From Candidatus Bathyarchaeota archaeon (GTDB lineage: Archaea > Thermoproteota > Bathyarchaeia > 40CM-2-53-6 > FEN-987), in assembly GCA_022865625.1 (NCBI GenBank), contig JALHTB010000011.1, positions 1-59,072 on the forward strand: DNA of 59,072 nucleotides, given 5' to 3'. This document shows positions 7,274 through 15,204 of this stretch, piece after piece. The position numbers were made by a program, and so were the translations under genes. The stretch's first letter is position 1. Every line of letters begins with the position of its first letter. The notes beneath the pieces are model-generated. The model ran no database searches and was not told where the DNA came from. It saw nothing but the letters and a program-made list of their open reading frames with translations.

Positions 7274-8050
7274 CTAACTCCCTGACTTCTGCTTTTCCCA
7301 CCACCGATCTTTCGAGACTGGTGGTGCCTTGTAGAGGAAGGCAAGAGGTTCCTCAGGATCCGGTTCCAAGCTCGGCAGGTCTTCTGCCGGTTCATGTACG
7401 GTTCGGATAGTCACCTTTGGCGGTGGCAATGGTGTTCCCTCAGTGAATTGATCGACAGCAGATTTCGGAGCTTCCGGCTCTAAATGCGTGAAACGAACGG
7501 CAATCGTGTCCTGCTTGAGTCGCCACAGACTATCCTGGGCGCGTAGGAAATCCACGAAAGCGTCAAGCCTTTGAAGCAACTCCGCATCTTTCCTCTCCTC
7601 AACCATCGCACGCAGCTTCGGAAGAACCTCCAGGATATTGTAAGGCTGAACGGTTCCATCAACTTCCTTTGAGAAATAGAGCCCGCGAAAGACCTCAAGG
7701 ATCTCGCCACGCTGCTCCCGCAACGCTTCCTTCGATATGCCAGGATCCATCGTGACCAGACAGCTGCTGATCACTTTGCTTATCTGGTCCTTGCGCCGTC
7801 GAATCTTCACAACATCCTGATTCATACGCTCTTCAATACGAATACTCTCAGCAGCCTGATGCGTCACATCCGCAATGACAAGCTGGTTAACGTACTCATT
7901 GAAGCTTCTCAACTTCAGCGCTTTCACCCGAATGAGAGCTTTCTCATAGGTATCCCTAGAGAAATGCGGATCCGGACGAACAATCTCATCCTTCACTGGG
8001 GTTAGGCTTGTATCTCCGACTGGTGGCTGTGTGCTCAAGGGAATCTCCAC
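7274..8050 (-). CDS. Hypothetical cytosolic protein with RHH-like N-terminal segment
   Basis: 258 residues, mostly helical and charged. Residues 33-62 ('DTYEKALIRVKALKLRSF...') resemble a ribbon-helix-helix segment as seen in plasmid-type regulators. The middle is a long helical region and the last 60 residues are proline-rich and acidic. No membrane segment. It sits between membrane and surface genes and may regulate or organise them; this is inferred from context only. Confidence 0.45.
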   Translation of the reverse strand: MEIPLSTQPPVGDTSLTPVKDEIVRPDPHFSRDTYEKALIRVKALKLRSFNEYVNQLVIADVTHQAAESIRIEERMNQDVVKIRRRKDQISKVISSCLVTMDPGISKEALREQRGEILEVFRGLYFSKEVDGTVQPYNILEVLPKLRAMVEERKDAELLQRLDAFVDFLRAQDSLWRLKQDTIAVRFTHLEPEAPKSAVDQFTEGTPLPPPKVTIRTVHEPAEDLPSLEPDPEEPLAFLYKAPPVSKDRWWEKQKSGS

Positions 8051-8056
8051 ACTTGC

Positions 8057-8359
8057 TCATTCCCTAACGCTTTTTGCCTTTGCTTCTGCTCTATGCTTTG
8101 CAAGTAGCCTTGCGCCTTCACGCTCAGGGTCGAGGTCGATTTCTTTGCCGTCGCATCGCCATCGAATTGTTTTTGAGGTCTCTTCATACATCGTCATTGG
8201 ATGATCTGCCATAACATATCCGCACAATGCACAATGCTCTTGCGCCTCGTGCTCAAGTGCTTCTTTCTCATTATCGAATGGAGGCAGCTGGCACTTAGGC
8301 TTCTCACAGTAATACCGTGATATTGTGCGCACCATGCTAGACACATTCCTCCAAAGCAT
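8057..8359 (-). CDS. C2H2/zinc-binding small protein
   Basis: 100 residues. The 'YYCEKPKCQLPPF' and 'EHEAQEHCALC' stretches give a Cys-Cys and His-His/Cys arrangement typical of a zinc finger at about residues 17-47. The start could be 8359 or the Met at 8335. The tail is helical and basic. It lies in the 9147-6006 operon. Confidence 0.5.
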   Translation of the reverse strand: MLWRNVSSMVRTISRYYCEKPKCQLPPFDNEKEALEHEAQEHCALCGYVMADHPMTMYEETSKTIRWRCDGKEIDLDPEREGARLLAKHRAEAKAKSVRE

Positions 8360-8383
8360 ATCGGAGATGCGTGCTCCTGATCG

Positions 8384-8680
8384 CTATGCTACCGCTACTA
8401 TAATCAGCAGACTGACAATGGCAATTATGGAAATTACGCTTAGGGTGATGCGTGCATCGCTTCGCTCTGCTGCATCGGCGAATGTGAGAATGTATTCTGC
8501 GGCTTTGGGTCGGCATGATTCACAGAGCGCACGATGCAGTTGCCCATTCATTCTGAACGGACGAATTGATGTCGGTACAACAATTCTGTTCTGCCAGCCT
8601 ACTTGATAAGCCTTGATGATTTCACGATCCTGAGACCACGTCTGCAAAGAGAATACTTTGCGCCAATCCATCGTGATCAC
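8384..8680 (-). CDS. Tail-anchored small membrane protein
   Basis: 98 residues with a soluble N-terminal part containing CESC and a single C-terminal transmembrane helix (about 78-98). The start overlaps the upstream stop (ATGA), showing translational coupling. Function unknown. Confidence 0.5.
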   Translation of the reverse strand: MITMDWRKVFSLQTWSQDREIIKAYQVGWQNRIVVPTSIRPFRMNGQLHRALCESCRPKAAEYILTFADAAERSDARITLSVISIIAIVSLLIIVAVA

Positions 8681-9147
8681 ACCTTGGGGGTCTCAAGCGG
8701 CGGGGGAGCAGTTTCCCATATTCTCCATCTGCCTTGTCGCTCTAGGTAGTCGACCAACGGATGCCACAGCACAATGAAGACTACGATGAGCACGATGAGA
8801 CGCACGATGAGACCGATCCAACTGTATAGAGTGGAGGCAACAAACCCGGCAATCCAAGATACCCCTAGCAAGAATAGGACCATGAAGAGAAGGTTCCAAA
8901 GCGAATCATAGGGGAACATTGGCTTCAGGGAAGCATTGAGTTTGCTGATCTTCCACTCAATCTCCACTAGGTCGCCTGCCTTGAAGTGGTGAGGCCATGT
9001 GACCCAAGCTCGACCCAGCGATCGTCGACCCCATTTCTTTCCTTCTGTGAGATGCAGAGAGTCGACTGTCGATTCCTTTGATCCTCTGTGAACATGAGAT
9101 ATGACCGCTTGGAACTTCCTCGTCTGAACATCGCTCTCAAAACCCAT
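8677..9147 (-). CDS. Membrane protein with N-terminal beta-rich domain
   Basis: 156 residues. Residues 1-68 form a soluble beta-rich domain ('AGDLVEIEWKI' resembles an OB-like strand pair). Two or three transmembrane helices follow at about 82-135, then a short tail. It is the first gene after the promoter with two (A/G)TGTAAAC boxes. Function unknown. Confidence 0.55.
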   Translation of the reverse strand: MGFESDVQTRKFQAVISHVHRGSKESTVDSLHLTEGKKWGRRSLGRAWVTWPHHFKAGDLVEIEWKISKLNASLKPMFPYDSLWNLLFMVLFLLGVSWIAGFVASTLYSWIGLIVRLIVLIVVFIVLWHPLVDYLERQGRWRIWETAPPPLETPKV

Positions 9148-9178
9148 CGTTCAGATGCTCCACTGCCTCATAATGAAA

Positions 9179-9232
9179 ATGTAAACGTACCAAAGTGTAA
9201 ACATCCCACCCACGTGTATGAAGCCATATATT
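9179..9232 (-). promoter_or_regulatory. Promoter of the 9147-6006 operon with two TGTAAAC boxes
   Basis: ATGTAAAC at 9179-9186 and GTGTAAAC at 9195-9202 (start-to-start 16 bp) lie downstream of a TATA-like AATATATG on the minus strand (about 9222-9231). The boxes therefore overlap the expected transcription start. The same box recurs three times at 23466-23511 in front of the conjugation-like operon. Confidence 0.55.
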
Positions 9233-9259
9233 GTACGCGTAAAACAGGAGGATCCATCA

Positions 9260-9340
9260 ATGCCATCCGTTACAGATGGAGGGGAAATCGGCGGCTCGAC
9301 CGACCTCGAACCTGCCTCAAACTGCGCCCCGGGAACCTGA
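9260..9340 (+). CDS. 26-residue ORF with strong RBS, upstream of the integrase
   Basis: ATG 9260 follows GGAGG with good spacing and a TATA-like CATATATTG (9214-9222). It encodes a small acidic, Gly/Ser-rich peptide ending 'NCAPGT'. It could be a real microprotein or a leader peptide for the rightward integrase transcript. Low complexity limits confidence. Confidence 0.3.
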   Translation: MPSVTDGGEIGGSTDLEPASNCAPGT

Positions 9341-9615
9341 AAGAAGCCAGAATTAGCCGCTATGGGTAACTGTCGTAATATCTCAATTTTACGACAAGCT
9401 CAGGCAGAGGCCTTCCGCCCCGATTTTTTTAAAAAGTTCGAGACCGATTCCTCAACTACTAGGTCAGGGGGGTCAGGCTCAACAGGTCTCTTGGCAGGAG
9501 CCAGTGGTGGATTACTCCGATTGTGCCAGCAGAATCCGATTCTGTCCGTAAATTATAAAACGAGAGCTGCCAATCCTGATGTGCCCCGAATATTACGACA
9601 AGTAATTTTCTCTGC
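9341..9615 (+). promoter_or_regulatory. Integrase upstream region with TTACGACA sites
   Basis: No gene is apparent here. TGTCGTAA (9371-9378) and TTACGACA (9389-9396) form a perfect 8-bp inverted repeat with a 10-bp spacer, and a third TTACGACA lies at 9593-9600, 15 bp before the integrase ATG. A TATA-like AAATTATAAA lies at about 9550-9559. These are candidate integrase or repressor binding sites controlling the integrase. Confidence 0.5.
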
Positions 9616-10620
9616 ATGAACAACTCAATCTCGGGTCTAGACGAGCTGGCCAAGAACTATCCGCAACTGTCGATCGCGCCGCCACCGCCGCCTGCGCCTC
9701 CAACTGGATCTCCCAAGAAGGGAAGGAAAGGTAAGAGGGGCCAGCGTTGGAAGGGAGCTCCTGGCGATGTGGTCCTTGATGCGCTCCTCCGGACAGCATT
9801 CTACGAGTTTGCCATCAGAGTCTACCTCATGCTCCGCATAATCATCCGCACCGGAATCCGAGAAGCAGAACTCGTAGGCCAACCGCCCTCCCTCGCCTAC
9901 TGCCGGTGCCACGCTTGCAGATCGAAACGCTCCGGGACAACTCCGACAAGCTCCGGAAAAGCTCCGAAAGGCTGCAAACATAAGGCATGTCAAGAGTGGA
10001 GAAAATCCGGAATCCCTCCGGATCATCCTCGAAAACCACTTCCCGGACTCCGGCCCCGTGACATAGACTACTCCGGAAAACGCATAATGATCCACGGAAA
10101 AGGCTGGGCAAATGAGGCAAGCCCAGGCCATGCCCCGGAAGACCAGCCAATCGACCCGGACACACTTGCCTACTTGAGAGACTACATTGAAGTGAACAAA
10201 ATCCCTAAAGAAGAACGATTGTTTCCAATCAGCACCCCGGAAGGCTCCACTAGAGAGCTCCAACGCATCGTCAAGGAAGTAGCATTGAAGGCGAGACTTC
10301 ACCAGATCCCCTGCCCAGTCTACAGCATCATACTCAACGATAAGGGCGAGAGAGAGCTCCGATACGATCCAAAAGCGACATGTAACTGTCCCCCCATCCC
10401 TAACGCCGACAAGATCAGCCCACACAGACTACGAGCAGCCTTCATCACTCAAACCTACAGAAAGCTGAAAGACCTCGAAAAGACACGCCGCCTTGCCAGG
10501 CACACGAAGAAATCAGTATCCGTCACAATCGGCTACATCGATCTTGACAAGGAAGATCTCCAGAAAGACTATGAGGGCATCTTCAAACCCGATGAGGACC
10601 ACAACAAGTCAGTGCCGTAG
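9616..10620 (+). CDS. int: Tyrosine recombinase/integrase with Cys-rich insert
   Basis: 334 residues. The catalytic set is complete: Arg82 ('TGIREAEL'), Lys162 ('IHGKG'), His270/Arg273 ('PHRLR'), His296 and Tyr307 ('TIGYIDL'). Between box I and the Lys turn is an insertion of about 60 residues with CRCHAC (96-101), Cys120 and Cys125, plus CNC at 256-258, suggesting a zinc-bound insert. The N-terminus is proline-rich then strongly basic (20-45), with no obvious core-binding SAM-like domain. It likely integrates or excises the element. It is transcribed opposite to the neighbouring operons, with its stop inside a 19-bp tandem duplication. Confidence 0.85.
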   Translation: MNNSISGLDELAKNYPQLSIAPPPPPAPPTGSPKKGRKGKRGQRWKGAPGDVVLDALLRTAFYEFAIRVYLMLRIIIRTGIREAELVGQPPSLAYCRCHACRSKRSGTTPTSSGKAPKGCKHKACQEWRKSGIPPDHPRKPLPGLRPRDIDYSGKRIMIHGKGWANEASPGHAPEDQPIDPDTLAYLRDYIEVNKIPKEERLFPISTPEGSTRELQRIVKEVALKARLHQIPCPVYSIILNDKGERELRYDPKATCNCPPIPNADKISPHRLRAAFITQTYRKLKDLEKTRRLARHTKKSVSVTIGYIDLDKEDLQKDYEGIFKPDEDHNKSVP

Positions 10621-10646
10621 AACGAGTTCAGTGCCGTAGAACGAGT
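10609..10646 (+). repeat. 19-bp tandem duplication at the integrase stop codon
   Basis: TCAGTGCCGTAGAACGAGT occurs twice with no gap (10609-10627 and 10628-10646). The first copy contains the integrase stop codon. Exact abutting repeats at an integrase 3' end are good candidates for a recombination (att) site or a footprint of past strand exchange. Confidence 0.6.
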
Positions 10647-10662
10647 AATCTGCCCAATTCCT

Positions 10663-10683
10663 CCCACCTGTAAACAGTGTGGG
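10663..10683. terminator. Hairpin between convergent genes
   Basis: CCCAC, a short loop region with TGTAAAC, then GTGGG form a 5-bp stem between the rightward integrase and the leftward gene ending at 10699. The position suits a bidirectional terminator, although there is no long T tract. The loop's TGTAAAC resembles the operator box elsewhere in the element. Confidence 0.35.
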
Positions 10684-10698
10684 TTTCCTTGGGGGTCT

Positions 10699-10809
10699 TT
10701 AGATGATCGGTCTTCTCAGACCTCCACATGGACATCGCTCGTCGTGCTCCTCCTTGCTCCACCACTTGTACCCAGTTGTTGAGCAAGTATAGACTGGCTC
10801 ATCGGCCAT
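10699..10809 (-). CDS. 36-residue zinc microprotein
   Basis: Starts at ATG 10809, preceded by GGTGA, 13 bases after the stop of the HNH gene. The peptide has YTC and CPC with a WW pair between (TGYKWWSKEEHDERCPC), resembling a minimal zinc ribbon with three Cys and one or more His. Probably cotranscribed with the HNH protein. Confidence 0.4.
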   Translation of the reverse strand: MADEPVYTCSTTGYKWWSKEEHDERCPCGGLRRPII

Positions 10810-10822
10810 GTCACCATTTTCA

Positions 10823-11491
10823 TCAAGGCGTTTTTCTATCTGGGCCCCCCTCTTTCTTGCGTCTTCGCCTTGCAGCTGATTGCTCGCGCGTTTTCTTCTT
10901 GTGATGTTCGAAGCAGCGTGTTTCAAGATTCTTCTCAGCCCACATGTCACCGCCATCGGCAATCGCATTGATGTGGTGAACTTCAAGAACAAGTTCGCGT
11001 TCCATATTTGGAACCTTACGCGGCAGCTTTCCAGCAAGAGAACTGTTCGAGCGATACCGCGTTTCTCGATACACGGCTTCTGCCAAAGCGTCGATGTTAG
11101 ATGCCTCCGCAATGCGGTCCGCTGCCTCTCTTAGAAGCGCGTCTTGTTTCTTCTGAATTTCATCATCAGCATTCATCTTTATCCATTGCAAGTTTTCCTT
11201 GTCCGCCAACATTTTCTCCCGTTCTAGTTTCCGTTTTATTCGCTCAAGATTCAGTCCACACCCTTTCGCTTGGCATGTGTACTTGTCACGAGCAAGGACT
11301 CTCGCTCGAACTTGAGCCCAGATTTGAAAGTGCTCTGCATACTTCTGCTGACAAGCAGGACTGCAACAGTGTTTCCTTCCGGGTTCAAAGGCGACCTTCC
11401 CAATTCCGCATACCGGACAACGCTTCTGGGCCAGCCGTTCTTCCCATTCTGGTGGCAGAAACGACTGAACCGTTTGCCGGACAATAGCCAA
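10823..11491 (-). CDS. HNH endonuclease-like protein with zinc-finger N-terminus
   Basis: 222 residues. An N-terminal CPVC...CC..AC region (25-49) can bind zinc. Residues 60-80 ('RDKYTCQAKGC') and 163-200 ('LEVHHINAIADGG', 'NLETRCFEHHKKK') give a typical HNH core, split by a helical insertion of about 90 residues. HNH proteins cut DNA as homing, restriction or packaging nucleases. Here it probably acts in element mobility or DNA processing. Confidence 0.7.
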   Translation of the reverse strand: MAIVRQTVQSFLPPEWEERLAQKRCPVCGIGKVAFEPGRKHCCSPACQQKYAEHFQIWAQVRARVLARDKYTCQAKGCGLNLERIKRKLEREKMLADKENLQWIKMNADDEIQKKQDALLREAADRIAEASNIDALAEAVYRETRYRSNSSLAGKLPRKVPNMERELVLEVHHINAIADGGDMWAEKNLETRCFEHHKKKTREQSAARRRRKKEGGPDRKTP

Positions 11492-11500
11492 TGTGTTTCT

Positions 11501-12040
11501 TCACCCGAAGACTATAGTTGGGCCTTCATACACCTGTGCGCTGATGCATTCGAATCGCAGCGTCGTAGCTTCTGGTGCCTGTCTCAGCCAAGCATAGTAA
11601 CCAGCATCATTCACAAGTGATAGGTCAGTGAGAGAGAATGTGTCAGGCTCGTCTGGAAGCCACGGATAGTTCAATGTCGTCGTGTTATGCGCTCGTACAG
11701 TCACAAGTAAACTCAAGTGAGAAGGATCGAACTTCGCTGTCGTGTAGATGAACATGCCAGTATTCGCGGCTACATCATACTGTTCCATCCAAACTCCGGG
11801 CACCGAATAATTCCAGTCCACTCTGATCGCTTGATCGTAATGATTCACAACGCGAAACCTGAGAACATGCACCTGTAATCCTGCCTGACATGCCCTATTC
11901 GGAGCATCCGCAGTCCAGACAAGCGCACCCACCAGACCAGCGATCACGGCAAGCGTGATCATGCCGAACAATATTCTCGTCCTATTGAATTGCTTCTCTC
12001 GCGTCGTCAGCACTCGTTTCTTTCTCAATCTGGGAACCAA
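11501..12040 (-). CDS. Signal-anchored extracellular protein
   Basis: 179 residues: basic cytosolic N-terminus, transmembrane helix at about 25-43, then an extracellular beta-rich domain with N-glycosylation-type sites (NYS, NTT). Overlaps the upstream zinc-ribbon gene by 16 bases. Function unknown; possibly part of the cell-surface set of the element. Confidence 0.55.
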   Translation of the reverse strand: MVPRLRKKRVLTTREKQFNRTRILFGMITLAVIAGLVGALVWTADAPNRACQAGLQVHVLRFRVVNHYDQAIRVDWNYSVPGVWMEQYDVAANTGMFIYTTAKFDPSHLSLLVTVRAHNTTTLNYPWLPDEPDTFSLTDLSLVNDAGYYAWLRQAPEATTLRFECISAQVYEGPTIVFG

Positions 12041-12330
12041 CTTGGCATTGGCAAATGTTTGTCTACGCGGTCGAGCATATGTCTGATTTCTTCCTTGGCT
12101 TCTGGATCGAAGCCCTCCAATTCAAGCAGACCTCTCATAGCAGGCAATACTTCATCTCTTGTTCTCGGCCTCGACTCACTGCGAGTTCCAAGACATTCGA
12201 TTCCGAAACATCTCGGACAATGTACCAGCGATCCACCACAATCACGACAACGATCTCTGAAAAGCAAGGCAGACTTGAACCCGCAACGCGGACAAGTCCG
12301 CCCTCCAAAGTTCCAAGCGATTACTTGCAA
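12025..12330 (-). CDS. Double zinc-ribbon protein
   Basis: 101 residues with CPRC (13-16), CRDC (28-31) and CPRC (38-41) followed by another Cys near 46, forming one or two zinc ribbons, and then a helical acidic tail. Such proteins often act as adaptors or DNA-binding factors. No specific family recognised. Confidence 0.55.
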   Translation of the reverse strand: MQVIAWNFGGRTCPRCGFKSALLFRDRCRDCGGSLVHCPRCFGIECLGTRSESRPRTRDEVLPAMRGLLELEGFDPEAKEEIRHMLDRVDKHLPMPSWFPD

Positions 12331-12331
12331 A

Positions 12332-12550
12332 CTAATCTAGCCTCGCGTCTGTGGCGGGGACCTTTTGAACTGGCAAGACACAGCCGTTCTTCAGTGCATC
12401 GCCTAACTTGTGGATGAGGAGGCAGTTCGGGCAAATGTCTGGCTCGGCGGGTTCGTATGTCTTGGCGAATATGTCTCGCTTGCAAGGATAGCGTTCTCTG
12501 TTTACCTCGGTCTTCTTTCCACATTTCTTGCAGAAGATCATGCGGGGCAT
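12332..12550 (-). CDS. Zinc-ribbon small protein
   Basis: 72 residues with CKKC near 7-10, a Cys at 23, and CPNC at 40-43, a probable zinc ribbon. It starts one base after the upstream stop. Function unknown. Confidence 0.5.
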   Translation of the reverse strand: MPRMIFCKKCGKKTEVNRERYPCKRDIFAKTYEPAEPDICPNCLLIHKLGDALKNGCVLPVQKVPATDARLD

Positions 12551-12551
12551 T

Positions 12552-12905
12552 TCAAGCAGCCTCCAAGATTCTGCGGCTGTTGCCGATCAGATCAATCAGG
12601 GCGTCTAATCCATCGGCTTCATCGATGTTCTGTACTACGCAGTGGACCGACTCATGATTCAAGATTGGAAGAATGTTACGTTGATGAACTAGAGGGTACA
12701 AATGCGTCACGATTGGTGCACCCTTCGACCGCGAAAGCTTTCGCGCCGTCTCTTTGTCCTTCGCTGAGAAGCCATGAATCTGAATACACGGGTTGCCCAG
12801 CATGTGGTCAATTGGGTTGTGACTACAGAGCGTCGTCACGACCTGTCCCCGAATCCTGCGGAACTGTTTCGCGGGCCAACCCGAATCATCGAGAGTAACA
12901 ATCAC
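12552..12905 (-). CDS. Hypothetical protein containing a 24-bp repeat
   Basis: 117 residues from GTG 12905, which has GGAG ten bases upstream and follows the preceding stop closely. Alpha/beta composition with several Cys and His (CSHN, NPC, HESVHC). The stretch 'SKGAPIVT' is encoded by a 24-bp sequence also present at 13280-13303, at the start of the neighbouring gene. Family not recognised. Confidence 0.45.
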   Translation of the reverse strand: MIVTLDDSGWPAKQFRRIRGQVVTTLCSHNPIDHMLGNPCIQIHGFSAKDKETARKLSRSKGAPIVTHLYPLVHQRNILPILNHESVHCVVQNIDEADGLDALIDLIGNSRRILEAA

Positions 12906-13303
12906 TTCAAGCAGTCTCCTTTGCGACTGTTCTCTCAAGGGGCTGACGCAAGATCACGGACATCGTCGTGTGATGCTTCCTCGCAAGTTCACCCAGCGCC
13001 TGTTTGTCGGCAATCGTCATCCTGATGGTGACTCTAGTTCTCAAGTGGGGCTGAGCTCGTCTCTGAGTTCTCCACACGAACGCCGGCATCTTCCCCGCCA
13101 CCTGCCAAGGTTCACCCAGGATCCTCCTGAGCGAAGCATCATCAAACGCCGCTAAGTCTTCACGCGCTATCTGGAGCATCCGAACGATCGTGCGATTCTG
13201 GCTCATACCTGCGATTTGAGATGCCTCATAGATCCAATTTGTCATCTCCCGCTTGATGCAGATCCCTCTTTTGTCAACAGTCACGATTGGTGCACCCTTC
13301 GAC
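12706..13303 (-). repeat. Pair of exact 24-bp direct repeats
   Basis: The same 24 bases occur at 12706-12729 and 13280-13303; the core GGTGCACC is palindromic. One copy is coding (SKGAPIVT) in the 12552-12905 gene. The other spans the RBS (AAGGGTG) and GTG start of the RHH gene, about 574 bp away. The interval runs from the first to the last copy. Confidence 0.7.
12907..13284 (-). CDS. Protein with two ribbon-helix-helix-like segments
   Basis: 125 residues. The C-terminal part ('RVTIRMTIADKQALGELA...TTMSVILRQPLER', 82-119) fits a CopG-type ribbon-helix-helix fold. The N-terminal part ('GICIKREMTNWIYEASQ...', 7-42) may be a second copy. RHH proteins are dimeric DNA-binding repressors. The start is GTG 13284 with AAGGGTG upstream, inside one copy of the 24-bp repeat, which may be its own operator (inference). 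Confidence 0.55.
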   Translation of the reverse strand: MTVDKRGICIKREMTNWIYEASQIAGMSQNRTIVRMLQIAREDLAAFDDASLRRILGEPWQVAGKMPAFVWRTQRRAQPHLRTRVTIRMTIADKQALGELARKHHTTMSVILRQPLERTVAKETA

Positions 13304-13384
13304 TGGACACCATGATGAAAATGCTGAACTACATCAGCAGGTCGTACTTTCGCGGTTTGGGATATACGGGCGCAAGAACGGCGT

Positions 13385-13807
13385 CTAAGCGGCAGGTGCG
13401 GTACTTACAGGTGAAAGTGGCGGTAGGTTCGGGAACGGTGCGCCGCAGTGAATACAGTGGAGATTGGCTTGTTCGTTCTGTTGTCCGCAGGCTTCACATA
13501 ACTTCAAGGACTTCAAGGCCTCTTTCGTTCCTTCTGGGGGTGGAGACTTTGTCTCCGGCGGGGGTGCTGCTGGTTTTGGCTGATTCGGCGACAACTCAAT
13601 TACAACGCCAACAGGATCCTTCCCGTCACCATCATAGCAGTAGTGGATGCAGAGGATCGCATCGTCCTTGTCTTCCCAGCCTAGTTTGCGAATCGTATCA
13701 ATGGGCCAAGAAGAAGAATGATGATGCTTGCTCTTGTTCACATGGAGAGCCATCTCATCAGACGCGGGATGATTCAATAGGAGAGTAACCTTTTTGGGTT
13801 CTTCCAA
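13385..13807 (-). CDS. Hypothetical protein with C-terminal zinc ribbon
   Basis: 140 residues. An N-terminal alpha/beta domain of about 70 residues is joined by a Pro-rich linker to a C-terminal zinc ribbon ('LCEACGQQN...LHCIHCGAPF', about 102-124). It is the last gene of the conjugation-like operon. Function unknown. Confidence 0.5.
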   Translation of the reverse strand: MEEPKKVTLLLNHPASDEMALHVNKSKHHHSSSWPIDTIRKLGWEDKDDAILCIHYCYDGDGKDPVGVVIELSPNQPKPAAPPPETKSPPPEGTKEALKSLKLCEACGQQNEQANLHCIHCGAPFPNLPPLSPVSTAPAA

Positions 13808-13820
13808 ATCGGTTCCACCC

Positions 13821-14351
13821 TCACCCGTATTCTTGAGCTATTTGGGTAAGCTCCGAAAGACTGAAGGCGCGATCATAGATCACCGTGCAACTGCTGAAAT
13901 CGCACCAGATGGATGTGTCTGCGGGCAGCGGATAGTATGGAATTGGGACGCACCACCATCCCATAAGTACGCAGTACCGCAGTTCCGCGTGAAGCCGAAC
14001 AGTCTGAATGTTCAACTGCCCAAGCTGCTCCATCGTGTACGGACTTGATAGGACAACCGATGTGGCCGTCGCAACATTCGGTTTCAGAACCAGCATCCCT
14101 TGAAGGTCTCCACGTCCCAGATATTGAGTTGATGTGACCGGCGCATAAGCGGAGAGAACATGCACTTCAGCCCAGAGGTCTGACTGCACTGAACCATACA
14201 CCGTCGCTCCACGACCATCAGCCGCAAACGTAATTGAACTCACAGTCACCGTGAATGGACCGAAACTACGGGAAATAGGCAACGGACTCGCATACGCTAA
14301 CGGCAACATGAGTACGATGAAAACCAATAGGCGGAAGAGAGTTCGCTTCAA
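13821..14351 (-). CDS. Secreted beta-rich protein
   Basis: 176 residues with a clear signal peptide (KRTLFRLLVFIVLMLPLAYA) and a beta-rich mature domain containing four Cys. No C-terminal anchor is evident. It belongs to the conjugation-like operon and could be a surface or pilus-associated factor (context only). Confidence 0.55.
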   Translation of the reverse strand: MKRTLFRLLVFIVLMLPLAYASPLPISRSFGPFTVTVSSITFAADGRGATVYGSVQSDLWAEVHVLSAYAPVTSTQYLGRGDLQGMLVLKPNVATATSVVLSSPYTMEQLGQLNIQTVRLHAELRYCVLMGWWCVPIPYYPLPADTSIWCDFSSCTVIYDRAFSLSELTQIAQEYG

Positions 14352-14378
14352 TGATCCTCAAAGAGAAAAATAGGCACC

Positions 14379-14948
14379 CTACCGACGGCCTGGAAACTCA
14401 TACCGTTCCACCTTTGGAAGTGTGCCGTAGGGGTTCTCAGGTCTGACCAGTGATGGTCTCGCTATCGCATATTCGTCTTTTTGTGGTTGCGGCATACGCC
14501 GAACGTTTGTCGGATCAAACGCTCCTGCCTTGAACCAGCCTGGAATATCATCACGAATCATCCCCATCCGTCGCCTCCTATCCGGCAACCCACACGCGGA
14601 CTCCAGATCATCCTGAATTGTTCCAAAAGAACCTGCGAAAACATATTGCAATACCTTAATTGTACGACGTAAGGGATTCAATTCAACGATTAAACGCATG
14701 ACGTGAATAGGCTTCGGTTTCCGCGCAAAGGGATCACGTCGCTTCATCACAAGTGGAACTGAACCTTCCACCCGAAACTTCAGTGGGCCCTTGAACTGTG
14801 GATCCAGAAACACGCGCATACACGCGGTTAAGATCATGCCTTCAAGCTCACACCAACTCCCAGGCGGCATCGGTTGAGCATCCTGAGGAAATCGTCTCCA
14901 CTTCTCAGATTTTTTTTTGAACATCACTGTGAGGTAGAAGACTGTCAT
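14379..14948 (-). CDS. Hypothetical soluble protein of the conjugation-like operon
   Basis: 189 residues, basic, no membrane helix, mixed alpha/beta with a strand-rich middle ('IHVMRLIVELNPLRRTIKVLQY'). The C-terminus is Pro-rich. It sits one base after the zinc-ribbon gene and downstream of the ATPase, suggesting a cytosolic partner of the ATPase. Confidence 0.5.
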   Translation of the reverse strand: MTVFYLTVMFKKKSEKWRRFPQDAQPMPPGSWCELEGMILTACMRVFLDPQFKGPLKFRVEGSVPLVMKRRDPFARKPKPIHVMRLIVELNPLRRTIKVLQYVFAGSFGTIQDDLESACGLPDRRRRMGMIRDDIPGWFKAGAFDPTNVRRMPQPQKDEYAIARPSLVRPENPYGTLPKVERYEFPGRR

Positions 14949-14949
14949 T

Positions 14950-15186
14950 TTAGTCCGTCGTCCTCTTTAGCCGTGTCTCTTCTGAATTATTTATGTTCTC
15001 AATTATTGCGCTGGAACCAAATGCGTGGTGGCAGGAGTTACAGAGATTACTGTGGATACCAGATGGATCGAGTGCTATGTTGCCGCTACCGCACTGTGGG
15101 CAAACTATCACTTTGATCTTAGAACCAAGAAAAACAGGATGAAGGAAACGTGGGGATAGAGATTCCGCAAGTCTAAAAAACAACAT
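14950..15186 (-). CDS. TFIIB-type zinc-ribbon protein
   Basis: 78 residues with 'VCPQCGSGNIALD' and 'LCNSCHHAF' (about 28-55), matching the N-terminal zinc ribbon of TFIIB in spacing. No cyclin-fold domain follows. It might be a regulator or a structural adaptor. It starts 18 bases after the ATPase stop. Confidence 0.5.
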   Translation of the reverse strand: MLFFRLAESLSPRFLHPVFLGSKIKVIVCPQCGSGNIALDPSGIHSNLCNSCHHAFGSSAIIENINNSEETRLKRTTD

Positions 15187-15204
15187 CTAAGCTCACTCGT
15201 CAAG

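Noticed and set aside
13216..13788. Long plus-strand frame of 190 codons
   Set aside because: It is antisense to the zinc-ribbon protein at 13385-13807 and has no protein-like features.
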